Below, piece after piece: positions 6,778 to 8,180 of a stretch of 8,180 bases of DNA; position 1 is the first letter of the stretch; each line of letters starts with the position of its first letter. The stretch lies in NCBI GenBank assembly GCA_019752835.1, contig JAIELR010000022.1:1-8180 (forward strand), written 5' to 3'. This stretch comes from Gammaproteobacteria bacterium. Lineage in GTDB: Bacteria > Pseudomonadota > Gammaproteobacteria > UBA1113. A program made the translations under genes and the position numbers. Below the pieces are notes generated by a model, which was not told where the DNA came from, made no database searches, and saw only the letters and a program-made list of their open reading frames with translations.

Positions 6778-7143
6778 ATGCCCACACCCATAAGCCTCCA
6801 TCTCCACCAAAAAACACACACCCTCGACATTGAATTTGATGACGGGCAATCATTCTCACTTTCGTGCGAATATTTGCGTGTTTTTTCACCCTCAGCCGAA
6901 GTTCGAGGCCACGGCGCTGGCCCAGGTAAATTGCAAACAGGCAAAAGCTGTGTCACTATTCTCGCTATTGAGCCTATCGGCAATTATGCTGTCAAATTGA
7001 TTTTTGACGACGGTCATCGCACCGGCATTTATTCATGGGAGTGGCTTTATGACCTTGGCGTACATCAAACACGCTATTGGCAAGACTACCTCAACCGACT
7101 GACACAGGCAGGAGCAAGCCGTGAACCTGAAGAAAAAAAATGA
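6778..7143 (+). CDS. DUF971 family protein (gamma-butyrobetaine hydroxylase-like N-terminal domain)
   Basis: A 121-residue cytoplasmic protein made of a single DUF971 domain, the fold also found at the N-terminus of gamma-butyrobetaine hydroxylase, where it binds zinc. Family landmarks are [20 protein letters not shown], the [11 protein letters not shown] motif (about residues 37-47), [18 protein letters not shown] and [13 protein letters not shown]. Its biochemical role is not established. Stand-alone members often lie between hslU and ubiE in gammaproteobacteria, as here. The ATG has a modest ACGGAA at 6767-6772. The first residues, [15 protein letters not shown], fit the family start. Its last 23 bases overlap ubiE, so the two are probably translationally coupled. 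Confidence 0.92.
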   Translation: MPTPISLHLHQKTHTLDIEFDDGQSFSLSCEYLRVFSPSAEVRGHGAGPGKLQTGKSCVTILAIEPIGNYAVKLIFDDGHRTGIYSWEWLYDLGVHQTRYWQDYLNRLTQAGASREPEEKK

Positions 7144-7897
7144 TCAAGATTCCAAGGAACCCACCACCCATTTTGGCTTTCAAGATGTTCCTACCTCGAA
7201 AAAAGCCCATAAAGTTGCCGAGGTTTTCCATTCAGTAGCCGATAATTATGATTTGATGAATGACTTAATGTCACTGGGCATTCATCGCCTTTGGAAAAAA
7301 ACAACCATTCATTTGAGCGGTGTTCGTACCGGTCAAAAAGTACTGGATATTGCAGGTGGCACTGGTGATTTAGCAAAAGCATTCAGTAAAGCAGTTGGAA
7401 ATACCGGCTTAGTGATTCTTTCAGATATCAATGCATCAATGCTAGCTCGTGGCCGCGATCGTCTCCTCGATAATGGCATAACCCATCCCGTGCATTATGT
7501 CCAAGCCAATGCAGAAACCCTGCCCTTTCCTGACGCTTATTTTGATTGTGTCACCATTGCCTTTGGACTACGTAATGTCACCCACAAAGAAAAAGCGCTT
7601 GCGTCTATGCAACGCATTATCAAACCAGGCGGCAAATTGATGGTATTGGAATTTTCGAAACCGCTATACAAACCTCTCGAAAAAATTTACGATGCCTATT
7701 CTTTTTCAATTTTACCCCGTTTAGGTAAAATGATTGCAAACGATGAAGCGAGCTATCGCTATCTCGCCGAATCAATTCGAATGCACCCTGATCAAGAAAC
7801 GCTGAAAAACATGATATTAACTGCTGGTTTTGACGCATGTCGAGTTCATCATTTCTCAGGTGGAATTGTGGCATTGCATATAGGCATAAATTATTGA
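7121..7897 (+). CDS. ubiE: UbiE, demethylmenaquinone / 2-methoxy-6-polyprenyl-1,4-benzoquinol C-methyltransferase
   Basis: UbiE transfers a methyl group from S-adenosylmethionine to carbon in ubiquinone synthesis and, where menaquinone is made, to demethylmenaquinone. The GTG start at 7121 has a strong Shine-Dalgarno (AGGAG, 7110-7114) with 6 bases of spacing, inside the DUF971 gene. The 258 residues are close to E. coli UbiE (251). Landmarks are [21 protein letters not shown] (about 31-51), SAM motif [11 protein letters not shown] (74-83), motif-II-region [10 protein letters not shown] (99-108), the signature [13 protein letters not shown] (148-160), [16 protein letters not shown] and the C-terminal [14 protein letters not shown]. 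No key segment is missing. Its stop codon overlaps the start codon of the next gene by one base (TGATG), the typical arrangement before ubiJ. Confidence 0.97.
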   Translation: MNLKKKNDQDSKEPTTHFGFQDVPTSKKAHKVAEVFHSVADNYDLMNDLMSLGIHRLWKKTTIHLSGVRTGQKVLDIAGGTGDLAKAFSKAVGNTGLVILSDINASMLARGRDRLLDNGITHPVHYVQANAETLPFPDAYFDCVTIAFGLRNVTHKEKALASMQRIIKPGGKLMVLEFSKPLYKPLEKIYDAYSFSILPRLGKMIANDEASYRYLAESIRMHPDQETLKNMILTAGFDACRVHHFSGGIVALHIGINY

Positions 7898-8180
7898 TGA
7901 AAACTTATTTTTTATCGCTATTAGAAACATTGATCAACGGCTATATCGAACTTGATCCTTATTCAGCGCATTTGCGACAATCTTTATTCAATAAAACCAT
8001 CGCCATTCATGCCCGCGAATTACCTTTTCCGTTATATTTTCACTTTACTCAAGAACGTATTAGATTGCTTTCTGTAGGGGGAGGTCCCCGTGCCTACCCG
8101 AAGACGGGCAACCACGGGGGGATTGCCCCTACAACAGCCTCCCAAGACACGGGCAACCACGGGGGGATTGCCCCTACAAC
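7897..8180 (+). CDS. ubiJ: UbiJ-like (SCP2-domain) protein, partial at the window edge and carrying an in-frame palindromic repeat
   Basis: UbiJ is an accessory protein of aerobic ubiquinone synthesis with an SCP2 lipid-binding fold. The ATG overlaps the ubiE stop by one base. Only residues 1-59 look like UbiJ: a leading helix with LLETLINGYIELDP and then the strands KTIAIHARELPFPLYFHF and TQERIRLLS. This is the pattern expected for the start of the roughly 200-residue family, and the gene order supports the call. From codon 60 (base 8074) the frame enters the GC-rich palindromic repeat and reads VGGGPRAYPKTGNHGGIAPT, then a second TGNHGGIAPT, with no stop before the window ends. Those residues are not UbiJ-like. 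Either the gene tolerates an in-frame insertion in its SCP2 domain, or it is broken; the sequence to the right is needed to decide. The identification rests on a short N-terminal part plus synteny. Confidence 0.65.
   Translation, partial: MKTYFLSLLETLINGYIELDPYSAHLRQSLFNKTIAIHARELPFPLYFHFTQERIRLLSVGGGPRAYPKTGNHGGIAPTTASQDTGNHGGIAPT
8074..8140. repeat. GC-rich palindromic dispersed repeat, copy 2, inside the ubiJ-like gene
   Basis: It begins GTAGGGG (8074-8080), ends GCCCCTAC (8125-8132), and shares CCACGGGGGG and the flank AACAGCCT (8133-8140) with copy 1 at 3592-3656. The core is 59 bases here against 57 in copy 1. The inner arms differ in sequence, and some pairing is kept (TACCCG with CGGGCA). 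The insertion point falls between codons 59 and 60 of the ubiJ-like frame, and the repeat is open in that frame. Confidence 0.75.
8104..8180. repeat. 45-base tandem duplication of the right half of the palindromic repeat
   Basis: A 32-base segment at 8104-8135 is repeated identically at 8149-8180, an exact offset of 45 bases, and runs to the window edge. The linker between them (8136-8148) includes CAGCCTCCCAAGAC. Because 45 is a multiple of three, the duplication keeps the frame and encodes TGNHGGIAPTTASQD followed by TGNHGGIAPT. More units may follow outside the window. Confidence 0.85.

Noticed and set aside
6692..6983. Minus-strand frames opposite the DUF971 gene
   Set aside because: Low-complexity Trp/Gly/Phe-rich translations antisense to a recognised conserved gene.
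8104..8180. Possible start of a CRISPR array
   Set aside because: The two 32-base repeats are separated by only 13 bases that belong to the same duplicated unit, and the repeat is part of the dispersed palindromic element; no cas genes are present.

Overview
The window looks like chromosomal DNA of a moderately AT-rich gammaproteobacterium. The main support is the order hslV, hslU, a DUF971 gene, ubiE, then a ubiJ-like gene, all on the + strand, which is a gammaproteobacterial arrangement. The large, charged, helical orphan protein at the left edge resembles the effector-like proteins of intracellular Legionellales/Coxiellaceae. That narrower placement is an inference and not shown by the sequence.

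Layout. (1) 2-2200: a long unrecognised soluble protein, probably cut at its 5' end by the window edge, followed by a GC-rich hairpin. (2) 2257-3588: a YajR-like major facilitator transporter with a small C-terminal soluble domain. (3) 3592-3656: a GC-rich palindromic repeat just after the transporter stop codon. (4) 3796-4284: a secreted L,D-transpeptidase-family protein. (5) 4290-6385: a sigma-32-like promoter and the hslV-hslU operon for the HslVU protease. (6) 6386-6777: a 392-base gap without a convincing gene, holding a perfect TATAAT box and a roughly 267-base set of nested inverted repeats. (7) 6778 to the right edge: DUF971 gene, ubiE and the start of a ubiJ-like gene, tightly packed with overlapping ends and consistent with one ubiquinone-related transcription unit.

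How the genes work together. HslU unfolds substrates and feeds them to the HslV peptidase chamber; the promoter in front fits heat-shock control. UbiE is a C-methyltransferase of ubiquinone/menaquinone synthesis and UbiJ is an accessory lipid-binding factor for aerobic ubiquinone synthesis. The transporter, the L,D-transpeptidase and the orphan protein have no evident functional link to these operons.

The most striking observations are these. A second copy of the palindromic repeat lies inside the ubiJ-like reading frame, in frame and without stops, and part of it is tandemly duplicated with a 45-base period up to the window edge. The hslU-DUF971 gap has a symmetrical long imperfect stem inside 11-base terminal inverted repeats, so it could be a structured RNA or a small non-autonomous element. 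I found no CRISPR array, tRNA, rRNA, transposase or recognisable defence system.
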